From positions 62,001-126,000 of the forward strand of contig CAYTKQ010000006.1 in NCBI GenBank assembly GCA_964438705.1: a stretch of 64,000 nucleotides of DNA, in the 5' to 3' direction. Under the pieces are notes generated by a model, which was given only the letters and a program-made list of their open reading frames with translations, was not told the DNA's origin and searched no databases. Within the stretch, counting starts at the first letter, position 1, and each line of letters opens with the position of its first letter. The position numbers and the translations under genes are program-made. Of this stretch, positions 48,764-56,274 are shown in pieces. Origin of the DNA: Christensenella sp964438705 (GTDB lineage: Bacteria; Bacillota; Clostridia; Christensenellales; Christensenellaceae).

Positions 48764-49501
48764 TTACATCTTGTTTTTGGTATGGAGTGCGATCGCCTCG
48801 CTCATGAAATCGGCGAGACCGCACCCATATTGATCAATGTTTTCCGCAAATCTTCTGTCCTCGCGATACATGTGCCCCAGCCCCGCCAAGATTGCATCTG
48901 TGCAATCGTAGTAATAACGGGTGATGTGCGCCTGCCATTGCCCAATGAGCGCCTGCGTTTCCGGCGCGGACGGCCCCTGCTCCATATGGGCCGCGAGATC
49001 TTTGAATAATTCCGCCGCTTCGTCCTGTATCCTATTCCAGTCCTCCTTTGTGTAACCCTTTGTTTTTTGTTCGCTTTGCGCATACGCGGGCGTATTCCCC
49101 CAGCGCTCTTTTGCTTCGACGGCGTATTGGGCCCGCGCTCGCTCGATTTTGCTCTGATCAAATTCCTTGAAGCTCATTAATTGTTCTCCTTTCAACGTTT
49201 GGTCTACCAGCCGGATGAGCCCCGAAATGCGCTCCCGCTTCATTTCAAGCAGGGTCCGCTGCTTTTCGAGCGCCTCCTTGGCATCAAAGGACGGGTTTTG
49301 CATGATGGCGCGTATTTCCTTCAGGGAAAATCCCAGTTCGCGGAAGAAGAGGATCTGCTGCAGCAAAAGAAGCTCCCCTTCCCCATAGACCCGATAGCCC
49401 GCGCCGCTCAAGCGTTCCGGACGCAGCAGGCCGATCTCGTCGTAATAGTGCAGCGTGCGCACGCTGACCCCGCATAAGCGTGATACTTCCTTTACCGTCA
49501 T
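48764..49501 (-). CDS. MerR-family regulator with TipAS ligand-binding domain
   Basis: A 245-residue regulator. The MerR winged helix is MTVKEVSRLCGVSVRTLHYYDEIGLLRPERLSGAGYRVYGEGELLLLQQILFF, followed by a dimerisation coiled coil (about 75-115). The C-terminal TipAS domain (about 125-240, QDEAAELFKDLAAHMEQGPSAPETQALIGQWQAHI and HMYREDRRFAENIDQYG) is globin-like and in relatives captures thiopeptide or other bulky antibiotics. ATG 49501 has AAAGGAGGA upstream. Its own promoter carries the long spacer and dyad typical of MerR-activated promoters, so it probably activates itself. No target transporter is adjacent. Confidence 0.9.
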   Translation of the reverse strand: MTVKEVSRLCGVSVRTLHYYDEIGLLRPERLSGAGYRVYGEGELLLLQQILFFRELGFSLKEIRAIMQNPSFDAKEALEKQRTLLEMKRERISGLIRLVDQTLKGEQLMSFKEFDQSKIERARAQYAVEAKERWGNTPAYAQSEQKTKGYTKEDWNRIQDEAAELFKDLAAHMEQGPSAPETQALIGQWQAHITRYYYDCTDAILAGLGHMYREDRRFAENIDQYGCGLADFMSEAIALHTKNKM

Positions 49502-49526
49502 CTTGCTTTCCTCCTTTGATGATTTC

Positions 49527-49557
49527 ATCATATACCATCACGCTACGTGAGGGTCAA
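49527..49557 (-). promoter_or_regulatory. MerR-type promoter with 19-bp spacer and operator dyad
   Basis: The reverse strand has TTGACC (complement of 49552-49557), a 19-bp spacer and TATGAT (complement of 49527-49532). The spacer holds TCACG-TAG-CGTGA (49538-49550). Overlong spacers with a central dyad are the hallmark of promoters that MerR proteins activate by DNA untwisting. Confidence 0.75.
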
Positions 49558-49929
49558 GTGTTTTTTTATGCGATTTTGGCCGGCGAAAACCTAGTTGCAA
49601 GTGCCGACCTCTCGGGGACGCGGCGTCGGTTTCGCAAAAGCAAAGCCAAAGCATCCGTGCCGCCGCTCCGTGTTCCGGGCGCGTCAGCAAGAAGTACAAG
49701 GACTAGCGCCCTGCACAAGGCCCCGTCCGTCGGCATCTTGCAACAGGCTACGCACCCCGGCACATCAGGGTCGGTGACGGTTATGCGCCGTCTGTTCGCC
49801 GCGCGTCGGTTGGGTGTTTGCGTCCCGCGCGCTTTAACACCGCGCAGCGGGGTTGGGTTAGCGGGATGCAAATTCCCGACTGGCGTGCTGATGTACAACG
49901 CCCCGCCGATTCGCCCGTTCAAAATCACA
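49558..49929. other. Unexplained GC-rich non-coding block
   Basis: About 370 bp between the MerR promoter and the terminator of the 49976 gene. It is GC-rich with many short dyads. One foldback candidate is GCGAAA...TTTCGC with GCCGAC/GTCGG inside, at about 49574-49636. Open frames exist on both strands, but all are Arg/Pro/Ala-rich, lack ribosome binding sites and show no codon preference like the neighbours. It may be an intergenic repeat, a structured RNA or a gene remnant. No tRNA or known riboswitch signature was seen. Confidence 0.4.
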
Positions 49930-49958
49930 TAAAATAAAACGACGCGGGATTCCCGCGC
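49930..49958 (-). terminator. Terminator after the 49976 dehydrogenase gene
   Basis: The palindrome CGCGGGATTCCCGCG (49943-49957) is followed on the reverse strand by a T-rich GTTTTATTTTATG, 18 bp after the stop. Confidence 0.75.
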
Positions 49959-49975
49959 CGTTTGGTTGATCAATT

Positions 49976-51235
49976 TCAGCCGATCGGTTTTGCGTGCGCA
50001 AGCAGATAGCGCTCCGCCTCCGGCGACCACAGGCAATTCGTTTTTTCCACGATCTTCGCGAGTTCCGCAAACATGGGCTCACTCTTTCCGAGCTCCGCAA
50101 AATCGTCGATTGCCGTCAAAGGCATATCGATCTGCGTATAAATAAGCTTTTTGCCGCCCGGGATGTCGTGCAGGCCGAGCGTCGTTTCCACGACGCTGTT
50201 GAGGCCGCCCACATGCGTGACCATGACGGAAGGATCGAGTTTGCCTTCGCTCATCATCTTTAGCACTTCGCGCATATCGTCCGTATTGCCACCCGAATTG
50301 CTGCACACATGCGTCGCCGCGTAGTGCACATTATAGAAATTAAATTCCGCTTTGAACTCGGTGTTGGTGGGGCCGGCAAAGAAGTTGAGGCAGCCGTCTA
50401 CGCCGAGGATGCGGTCACCCATTTCTACGACGGGCTTCACGGGCGCCATCACATACACGTCGTCGTAGCCCGTTCCATTCGAAAGGCCCATGACATAGGC
50501 TTCGTCCTGCTCCGCCGTATTGACGTAGTGCAGCTCAACGCCCTGCTTTTTCGCTTCCTCTACCGGGAACAGGCAGGCGGCGCGCGCGAGGCGGTCCTTA
50601 TCGATGTCCGTCACCACGAGCAGCGACGGGCGGCAGTCGGCGTGCAGCGCATAATCGATGGTGCCGAGGCCCATCGGCCCCACACCTGCGAGAAGCGCCA
50701 TTTTTCCGCCTTCCTTGATGCCCATTTCGTGCACATAGGAACCAAATTTTGTGTGGTAGTTGACGTGCGCGCCAGAAGCGATACAGCTCATGGGCTCCGC
50801 GAGAGAGCCGTGATAGAACGCTTCACCGTCGTATTTCAAAAAGCAGTTGGTTTCGAATGCTTCTGAGGGGATCACGATGTAGGTGGCATCCCCGCCGTAA
50901 TAGTGATAGGAGTAACCCGGCGCTTCCAGCGAGCCTTTATAGAACATGGCGGGCTGCACCGTGAATTTGTCGCCCGGCTGCGCAAACTGTTTGACGTTTT
51001 CGCCAACCTGAACCACTTCGCCGCAAAACTCGTGCCCGATGATAATCGGATTCTGTGCTACGTCGTCCGGAACGCGCTTGTGGTCCGGCCCCTGGATGGC
51101 CGCTTTGTAGCTGGACATGCACAGGCTGTCTGAGATAACCTTGGCAAGCATTTCGTTTTCCGTGATCTCCGGCAGTTCAAATTCCTCCAGCCTCAGATCC
51201 GATTTTCCATACAGTCTCACTGCTTTTGTTTTCAT
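49976..51235 (-). CDS. Zinc-type medium-chain dehydrogenase (L-sorbose-1-phosphate reductase-like)
   Basis: A 419-residue MDR-family dehydrogenase. PIIIGHEFCGEVVQVGENV is the zinc-containing alcohol dehydrogenase signature and ALLAGVGPMGLGTIDYAL the NAD(P)-binding Rossmann motif. Length and the long C-terminal half resemble L-sorbose-1-phosphate reductases (SorE type), which convert L-sorbose 1-phosphate to glucitol 6-phosphate. ATG 51235 has GGAGG eight bases upstream. A DeoR regulator lies immediately upstream, and a sorbitol-6-phosphate-dehydrogenase-like SDR, the next enzyme in such a route, lies 4 kb away. No sugar transporter is visible, so the substrate stays provisional. Confidence 0.75.
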   Translation of the reverse strand: MKTKAVRLYGKSDLRLEEFELPEITENEMLAKVISDSLCMSSYKAAIQGPDHKRVPDDVAQNPIIIGHEFCGEVVQVGENVKQFAQPGDKFTVQPAMFYKGSLEAPGYSYHYYGGDATYIVIPSEAFETNCFLKYDGEAFYHGSLAEPMSCIASGAHVNYHTKFGSYVHEMGIKEGGKMALLAGVGPMGLGTIDYALHADCRPSLLVVTDIDKDRLARAACLFPVEEAKKQGVELHYVNTAEQDEAYVMGLSNGTGYDDVYVMAPVKPVVEMGDRILGVDGCLNFFAGPTNTEFKAEFNFYNVHYAATHVCSNSGGNTDDMREVLKMMSEGKLDPSVMVTHVGGLNSVVETTLGLHDIPGGKKLIYTQIDMPLTAIDDFAELGKSEPMFAELAKIVEKTNCLWSPEAERYLLAHAKPIG

Positions 51236-51287
51236 GAGTTTTCCTCCATACCCTGAATTTTTTAGATGCGCCACATAGGCGGAATCG

Positions 51288-52046
51288 TTAAACGATCTGA
51301 ACATTTTTGCGTTTTGCTTCGCGGACGATCTCCTCGTCGATGTCGTCGTCTGAGATGAGCACGTCGATGTCATCCATGAACGCATAGGTAAAGGGCATGA
51401 TTTTATCGATCTTTTTACTGTCCATCAGCACGATCGTTTTGCGCGCCCTGTTCACCACTTCTTTTTTGATTTCGCATTCCGTATAGGTCCCGCTTGTGAA
51501 CCCGTTTTCCACCGAAAACCCGCTTGCCGCCATGAAGGCGATATCGATATTGACCTCGCGGATGAAATTACAGGAGTTGATGCCTGAAACAGAAATCGTA
51601 TTGCGGTTGACCTGTCCGCCGATCAGCGTGACGCTCGGCTTTTGCTTTTTGATGAGCTCCATGGCGATATTGACGCCCGAGGTCATGATAGAAAGATATT
51701 CGTCCTCCATCTCACGCGTGAAAAGCATGAGCGTGGTGCCCGCGTCTACATAAATGGAACGTCCCTTTTCAATGAACTGGAGCGCCTTTTTTGCAATCGC
51801 GTATTTTTCCGCGACGTTTTCGAGCGCGCGTTCGGAATAGATATCCTCTGCGGCGATGGAAAGCCTGCTCATGGCGACCGCCCCACCCCGCGTACGCTTT
51901 ACATATCCGTTGTCTTCCAGATATTTGAGGTCTCGGCGCAGCGTCATGCTCGAGCAATCCGTAAAATGCTGCTCGAGTTCCTTGAGCTTCACCTCTCCGC
52001 GTTCCCGCAGCAATTCTTTGATTTCTTCGCGTCTTTCCGTGTTCAT
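51288..52046 (-). CDS. DeoR-family sugar-metabolism regulator
   Basis: A 252-residue regulator. The N-terminal HTH is RREEIKELLRERGEVKLKELEQHFTDCSSMTLRRDLKYLEDNGYVKRTRGGAV. The C-terminal sugar-phosphate-binding (DeoRC) domain contains IYVDAGTTLMLFTREM and TLIGGQVNRNTISVSG. Such proteins repress catabolic operons until a sugar phosphate binds. ATG 52046 is preferred because GAGGAA lies eight bases upstream; two in-frame ATGs further up have none. It precedes the dehydrogenase at 49976 by 52 bp in the same direction and probably regulates it. Confidence 0.92.
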   Translation of the reverse strand: MNTERREEIKELLRERGEVKLKELEQHFTDCSSMTLRRDLKYLEDNGYVKRTRGGAVAMSRLSIAAEDIYSERALENVAEKYAIAKKALQFIEKGRSIYVDAGTTLMLFTREMEDEYLSIMTSGVNIAMELIKKQKPSVTLIGGQVNRNTISVSGINSCNFIREVNIDIAFMAASGFSVENGFTSGTYTECEIKKEVVNRARKTIVLMDSKKIDKIMPFTYAFMDDIDVLISDDDIDEEIVREAKRKNVQIV

Positions 52047-52249
52047 ATAAGGATTCCTCATTGACGTTTTTTGTTTTACCATATTAATTGTAACACCGGA
52101 ATGTTCATTTCTCAACAAATTTGTGAATGTTTTTGATAATTTTTATCATTTTGGGCTGTTTTTCATGTAAAATAAAAAAAATTTTCCTCGTTTTTCATTT
52201 TGAACGCCCTTTTAAAAAATACGCCAAAGACCATAAACAAGCATTTTCT

Positions 52250-52370
52250 AAATGAACGCACGTTCACAGCGTGACAAAATATGAATTTTCCGCATTAAAA
52301 AGGCATTTTTCGGCCTTGACAACCCCGCTGTAAATCCGTATTATTTTATTAAATGAACTATGGTTCGTTT
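52250..52370 (+). promoter_or_regulatory. Strong promoter with two GAAC-N4-GTTC palindromes upstream of the radical SAM gene
   Basis: TTGACA (52316-52321), a 17-bp spacer and TATTAT (52339-52344) form a near-consensus promoter. Palindrome 1 is TGAACG-CA-CGTTCA (52253-52266), upstream of the -35. Palindrome 2 is AAATGAAC-TATG-GTTCGTTT (52351-52370), at the start site. Both share AAATGAAC and are 101 bp apart, suggesting looping repression. The core resembles the Gram-positive LexA box and also TetR-type sites; no candidate regulator is adjacent. The rest of the 52047-52488 gap is AT-rich leader. Confidence 0.65.
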
Positions 52371-52488
52371 AAAATGCGGAGAGATTATCCGCAGGCCGTG
52401 CCCGTGCGCGGCACTTAAAACAGTCATTATATTTTATTCAGCAATGGGTTGTGAACAAAGGATTTATATTTTTGGAGGTTATATCATT

Positions 52489-53967
52489 ATGGCAATTAAG
52501 AACTCAATTAAAAGCGCCGGTGCTAATGCTGCTTTTTCCGCGGCATTTAAGTATCTGGAAAAGGATCCGGTCAAGAATCTCCCCAAGCTTCTGAAATGGG
52601 CGGACGGGTTCACAAAGGGCAACCAATGGAACAACTCCGTGAAGAATTTTCAACAGTGGTGGGAAGATGAAACATGGCAGGGCGTGCTGATGAAGCGTGT
52701 GCTGACGGATTTGGACACAAATTATTTGAAAAGGTTCATCCTGAATTTCTTCTTGAACTCCGGCGTGAAGGGCATGCCCATTGCGCAGGCAAAGGGTAAG
52801 GAGATGGGCGTGCAAGTGCCGTGGGCAATCCTGATGGACCCGACCTCGGCGTGCAACCTGACGTGCATCGGCTGCTGGGCTGCCGAATATGGCAAGCACT
52901 ACAACTTGACCTATGAAAAGATGGATGAGATCATCGAGCAGGGCAAAGAACTTGGAATCTATGTATACCTGTTCTCCGGCGGTGAGCCGCTCGTGCGCAA
53001 AAAAGACTTGATCCGCCTTGCGGAAAAGCATTCCGACTGCGCATTCGGCGCATTCACCAACGCGACGCTGATCGACGAGGATTTTGTGGAGGACCTGCTC
53101 CGCGTGGGTAACTTCACGTTCATGATTTCCGTTGAGGGCACGAAGGAAGAAACGGACGCGCGCCGCGGCGAGGGTACGTATGACAAAGTCATGGCCGGCA
53201 TGAAGCTTTTGAAAGACGCGGGCATCCCGTTTGGCTATTCGGCTTGCTACACCAGCGCGAACTACAAGACGATCTCAAGCGACGAATGGAACGACCAGAT
53301 GATCGAGGCAGGCTGCCTGTTCGGCTGGCTGTTCACCTACATGCCCATCGGTAAGGACGCTGTGATGGATCTGTGCGTAACGCCGGAGCAAAGAGAGCAT
53401 ATGTATAAGCGTGTGCGTGAGATGCGTGAATACAAGCCGCTGTTTATCCTCGATTTCTGGAACGACGGCGAATATGTCGGCGGCTGCATCGCCGGCGGAC
53501 GGCGCTATTTCCACATCAACTCCAACGGCGACTGCGAACCGTGCGCGTTCATCCACTATGCGACGCACAACATCAACGAGTGCACACTGGAAGAAGCGCT
53601 CGGAAGCCCGCTCTTCCGTAAATATCAGGAAGGCCAGCCCTTCTCGGACAACCTTCTGCGTCCCTGCCCGCTGCTCGACAATCCGGACGGCCTCAGAAAG
53701 GCTGTCAACGAGTCCGGTGCGCATCCGACGCAGGATCTCGACCTCGAGGGCGTTGACGTGCTGACGGCCAAGACGGACAAGATCGCCGAAAACTGGAAGG
53801 TGAAGGCGGACGAGCTGTGGTCGTGCGGCCACTATCCGTTCAACGGCGTGATCAACCACGCGCTTGATAAGCGCATGGATACCACGAACGGTCAGGGCGC
53901 TGCGGCGTGCGGCAACTGCGGACACGTTCCGTGCGACCGCCCGACGGAAAAGCCCGCCAGTCTCTAA
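52489..53967 (+). CDS. Radical SAM protein with SPASM-like C-terminal cysteines
   Basis: A 492-residue enzyme. An N-terminal helical region of about 110 residues (LPKLLKWADGFTKGNQWNNSVKNFQQWWED) precedes the radical SAM core. The cluster motif is TSACNLTCIGCWAAEYG (CxxxCxxC), followed by YLFSGGEPLV and ISVEGTKEETDARRG. C-terminal cysteines in VGGCIAGGRRYF, GDCEPCAFIHY and RPCPLLDNP suggest a SPASM-type auxiliary cluster, and a further set (CGHYPFNG, CGNCGHVPCDRP) ends the protein. Substrate unknown; peptide, lipid and cofactor chemistry are all possible. ATG 52489 has TTGGAGGT upstream. It is alone between its regulated promoter and a terminator. Confidence 0.85.
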   Translation: MAIKNSIKSAGANAAFSAAFKYLEKDPVKNLPKLLKWADGFTKGNQWNNSVKNFQQWWEDETWQGVLMKRVLTDLDTNYLKRFILNFFLNSGVKGMPIAQAKGKEMGVQVPWAILMDPTSACNLTCIGCWAAEYGKHYNLTYEKMDEIIEQGKELGIYVYLFSGGEPLVRKKDLIRLAEKHSDCAFGAFTNATLIDEDFVEDLLRVGNFTFMISVEGTKEETDARRGEGTYDKVMAGMKLLKDAGIPFGYSACYTSANYKTISSDEWNDQMIEAGCLFGWLFTYMPIGKDAVMDLCVTPEQREHMYKRVREMREYKPLFILDFWNDGEYVGGCIAGGRRYFHINSNGDCEPCAFIHYATHNINECTLEEALGSPLFRKYQEGQPFSDNLLRPCPLLDNPDGLRKAVNESGAHPTQDLDLEGVDVLTAKTDKIAENWKVKADELWSCGHYPFNGVINHALDKRMDTTNGQGAAACGNCGHVPCDRPTEKPASL

Positions 53968-53980
53968 AAATCAGCAATCT

Positions 53981-54012
53981 AAAAGCATTCCCGTAAAAAG
54001 GAATGCTTTTTT
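53981..54012 (+). terminator. Terminator of the radical SAM gene
   Basis: AAAAGCATTCC (53981-53991) pairs with GGAATGCTTTT (54000-54010) and is followed by further T residues, 14 bp after the stop. Confidence 0.85.
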
Positions 54013-54094
54013 GTTGTTCCGCAAAAGGGTTTTGTAGTAAAATGATGATGTCAAAGAATAATAGCCATATCGGTGGAGCCACAAGTTGCTAATT

Positions 54095-54224
54095 GCCGAC
54101 GGACGGATGAACAGGCGGGACGGAGCTTCAAGCCGTAGCGCGATTTCGATGCTTGCATCTCAGAGCGCGTAGGCTGAACTCCGTTGCGACTGTAATCCTC
54201 TTCATTCCCATCTTGGCAGTCGGC
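54095..54224. other. 130-nt nested foldback upstream of the TRIC-type channel gene
   Basis: Paired segments nest around one centre at about 54153: GCCGAC/GTCGGC (54095-54100 with 54219-54224), ATGAA/TTCAT (54107-54111 with 54201-54205), ACGGAG/CTCCGT (54120-54125 with 54179-54184), AGCC/GGCT, GCGC/GCGC and GATGC/GCATC at the tip. It fills most of the 311-bp gap before the channel gene. It could be a structured leader RNA or a small palindromic mobile element; no known riboswitch consensus was recognised. Confidence 0.55.
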
Positions 54225-54278
54225 GTTTGCTGCGAGGCTTGCATCCGGAGAAAATTCTTTAGAAAAGGAACCACTCAC

Positions 54279-54929
54279 TTGGAAAACATTGTTTCGACCT
54301 TCCCTACCCTGCTTGAAACCGTCGGTCTGCTCGCGTTCAGCCTTTCGGGCGTGATTGCCGCGCTGCAAAAGCGGCTCGATTTGATGGGCGTGATCGTCCT
54401 TGCCATCACGACCGCGTGCGGAGGCGGCATTTTGCGTGACATTTTGCTTCAAAACGGCATACCCGTCTTTTTTACGAACTACTCCTATATCACCACCGTG
54501 GTGATCGCCATCATCGGTGCACTCGCCGCAAACAGTATTTATTCCCGGTGCGCAACCCTGCACCGCTTCAACATGAGCCGAGCGCTCGACATTGCGGACG
54601 CGATCGGTCTTGCCACCTTTGGAAGCTCCGCTGCGCTGATGGTCATCGATCAGGGCGGGAACATGCTGACATGCGTTTTTATTTGCACCATCACCGGCTG
54701 CGGGGGCGGCATCTTGCGCGACATCCTTGTGCAGCGCTTGCCCATCATTTTTTCCGGCACCATTTATGCGGCGTGCTGCATTGCGGGTTCGGTGGCTGCG
54801 TATCTGCTTCACCCATATCTGCCGCGCGAGGCGCTTACCGTCATTTGCTTCGCCATCATCCTAGGCCTGCGGTTTTTGGGCATTTTCAAGGAAATCGGGC
54901 TTCCCAAAATCAAGTATTACGCGGGGTGA
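54279..54929 (+). CDS. TRIC-type (UPF0126) membrane channel protein
   Basis: A 216-residue membrane protein of seven predicted helices built from two repeated units. Each unit carries a Gly-rich signature: ITTACGGGILRDILLQNGIP in the first and ITGCGGGILRDILVQRLP in the second. This is the UPF0126/YadS family, whose structures are trimeric intracellular cation (TRIC) channels. K+ or another small cation or amino acid may pass. I chose a TTG start at 54279, since AAAAGGA precedes it by nine bases and the family start aligns there. It converges with the DUF3788-like gene. Confidence 0.85.
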   Translation: MENIVSTFPTLLETVGLLAFSLSGVIAALQKRLDLMGVIVLAITTACGGGILRDILLQNGIPVFFTNYSYITTVVIAIIGALAANSIYSRCATLHRFNMSRALDIADAIGLATFGSSAALMVIDQGGNMLTCVFICTITGCGGGILRDILVQRLPIIFSGTIYAACCIAGSVAAYLLHPYLPREALTVICFAIILGLRFLGIFKEIGLPKIKYYAG

Positions 54930-54934
54930 ATGGG

Positions 54935-55357
54935 TTATTTGCTGCCTGCGTGTGCACGGACCGCGACGCACCGCTTTACATCCTCTAAAACAAGTTTATC
55001 CTTCACCTCGATCATCAACCATTTCTGGCCCATACCACTTTTGGTATCGTGATACAATGTCCGCAAATACTTGCTGAGGGACGGCAGAAGCAATTCTGTC
55101 TCATTTTTTTCCCGTTCGCCGATCACCACAAGCGCAATAAAAAACCCTTCCATAGGATAAAGCGTGCACAACGCCCTGCCTGATTTCCTATATTTAAAAT
55201 TCCATCCGGGTACTGCGCATCGGCTGTATTCCATTATGCATTTTGCGCCGTATTCATTTTCGAGATGCGCGCATAAATCATCCCACAGCGGACTGCCGAC
55301 ATAAATACGAACTTCGTTCGCATCCGGCTTCTTTGAATCGTCCTTTTTATCCCACAT
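54935..55357 (-). CDS. DUF3788-like protein
   Basis: A 140-residue soluble protein with mixed charge. The N-terminal segment YVGSPLWDDLCAHLENEYGAKCIMEYSRCAVPGWNFKYRKSGRALCTLYPMEGFFIALVVIG matches the shape of DUF3788 proteins. It ends with a MIEVKDKLVLEDVKRCVAVR segment. Molecular function is unknown. The ATG at 55357 is used; a TTG twelve bases upstream is possible. It stands alone, convergent with the channel gene and 111 bp downstream of the SDR stop, beyond that gene's terminator. Confidence 0.75.
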   Translation of the reverse strand: MWDKKDDSKKPDANEVRIYVGSPLWDDLCAHLENEYGAKCIMEYSRCAVPGWNFKYRKSGRALCTLYPMEGFFIALVVIGEREKNETELLLPSLSKYLRTLYHDTKSGMGQKWLMIEVKDKLVLEDVKRCVAVRAHAGSK

Positions 55358-55421
55358 TTTATATACCAACTTTCTTTTTCTGTCATTTTAGCATATCAAA
55401 AAGACATCCCTTGTCATATTT

Positions 55422-55448
55422 AAAAAAAGAGCGGGCGCTTGCCCACTC
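55422..55448 (-). terminator. Terminator of the SDR gene
   Basis: GAG-C-GGGC / GCCC-A-CTC (55429-55448) with one mismatched pair is followed on the reverse strand by seven T residues (complement of 55422-55428), 20 bp after the SDR stop. Confidence 0.8.
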
Positions 55449-55468
55449 CTCTTGTGTCGTCTTGTTTG

Positions 55469-56254
55469 TTACGGCTGCATCTGCTGGCCGCCTGTTACGT
55501 TGATGGCCTGACCCGTCATATAGGACGCGTCCTCGCTTGCCAAGAACACGAGGCAATTTGCGATGTCCTCATACTGGCAGCCGCGGCGCATAGGTACCTG
55601 ATTGATGTACTTCTGACGCACCTCTTCTTCCGTGATGCCCTGATTCTTGGCATACTGTTTGAAGAGGCTGTTGACCCACAGCGGGCTGTCGAGCATGTTA
55701 CCCGGACAGATGGCGTTGATGCGGATGTTTTCCTCCGCGAGTTCGAGCGCAAGGCTTTCCACGAGGCCGATGCCGCCAAACTTTGAAGCAGCGTATGCGG
55801 AATTTTTCGCGGAGCCCTTCTTGCCGGACTTGCTGTTGATCTGCACGATGCTGCCATAGCCCTGCTTTTGCATGACGGGAACGACCGCCTTCACCGTGTT
55901 GAAGAAGCCGCACAGGTTGACGTCGATGACAACCTTCCACTTATCCGGATCGAATTCTCCGACCGCGCCGGAAATGACGATGGCCGCGTTCGCAACGAGG
56001 ATATCGATCTTGCCATACTTATCTACCGCTGCCTTGGCAAGTGCTTCGCAGTCGGCATACTTTGTCACGTCGAGCTTGAGCGCAATGGCATCCGGAAGCA
56101 GATTCGCCGTTTCCTGCGCACCCTCAAGGTTCATATCGCCCACGACGACCTTCGCGCCCTCTTCTGCGCAGCGCTGCGCAAGCGCCTGTCCGAGCCCCTG
56201 TGCCGCCCCCGTGATGACAACCACCTTATCTTTGAACTTCATGCATCTTTCCAT
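55469..56254 (-). CDS. Short-chain dehydrogenase, sorbitol-6-phosphate 2-dehydrogenase-like
   Basis: A 261-residue SDR. Cofactor site VVVITGAAQGLGQALAQ, NAAIV segment, and catalytic Ser-Tyr-Lys in INSKSGKKGSAKNSAYAASKFGG. The stretches INSKSGK and VPMRRGCQYEDIANCLVFLASEDASYMTGQAINVTGGQ are strikingly like SrlD (sorbitol-6-phosphate to fructose 6-phosphate). ATG 56254 has GGGAGG upstream. It lies 21 bp after the glycosyltransferase gene, so they may share a transcript, although their functions look unrelated. With the sorbose-1-phosphate-reductase-like gene at 49976 it could complete an L-sorbose route. Confidence 0.82.
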   Translation of the reverse strand: MERCMKFKDKVVVITGAAQGLGQALAQRCAEEGAKVVVGDMNLEGAQETANLLPDAIALKLDVTKYADCEALAKAAVDKYGKIDILVANAAIVISGAVGEFDPDKWKVVIDVNLCGFFNTVKAVVPVMQKQGYGSIVQINSKSGKKGSAKNSAYAASKFGGIGLVESLALELAEENIRINAICPGNMLDSPLWVNSLFKQYAKNQGITEEEVRQKYINQVPMRRGCQYEDIANCLVFLASEDASYMTGQAINVTGGQQMQP

Positions 56255-56274
56255 ACCGATCATTCCTCCCTTAT

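Noticed and set aside
49566..50036. A 156-codon minus-strand frame in the gene-poor block
   Set aside because: No ribosome binding site, overlaps the real end and terminator of the 49976 gene, and Arg/Pro/Ala-rich low-information sequence; kept as a non-coding block instead.
54051..54812. A 253-codon minus-strand frame
   Set aside because: Antisense to the TRIC-type channel gene and its leader foldback.
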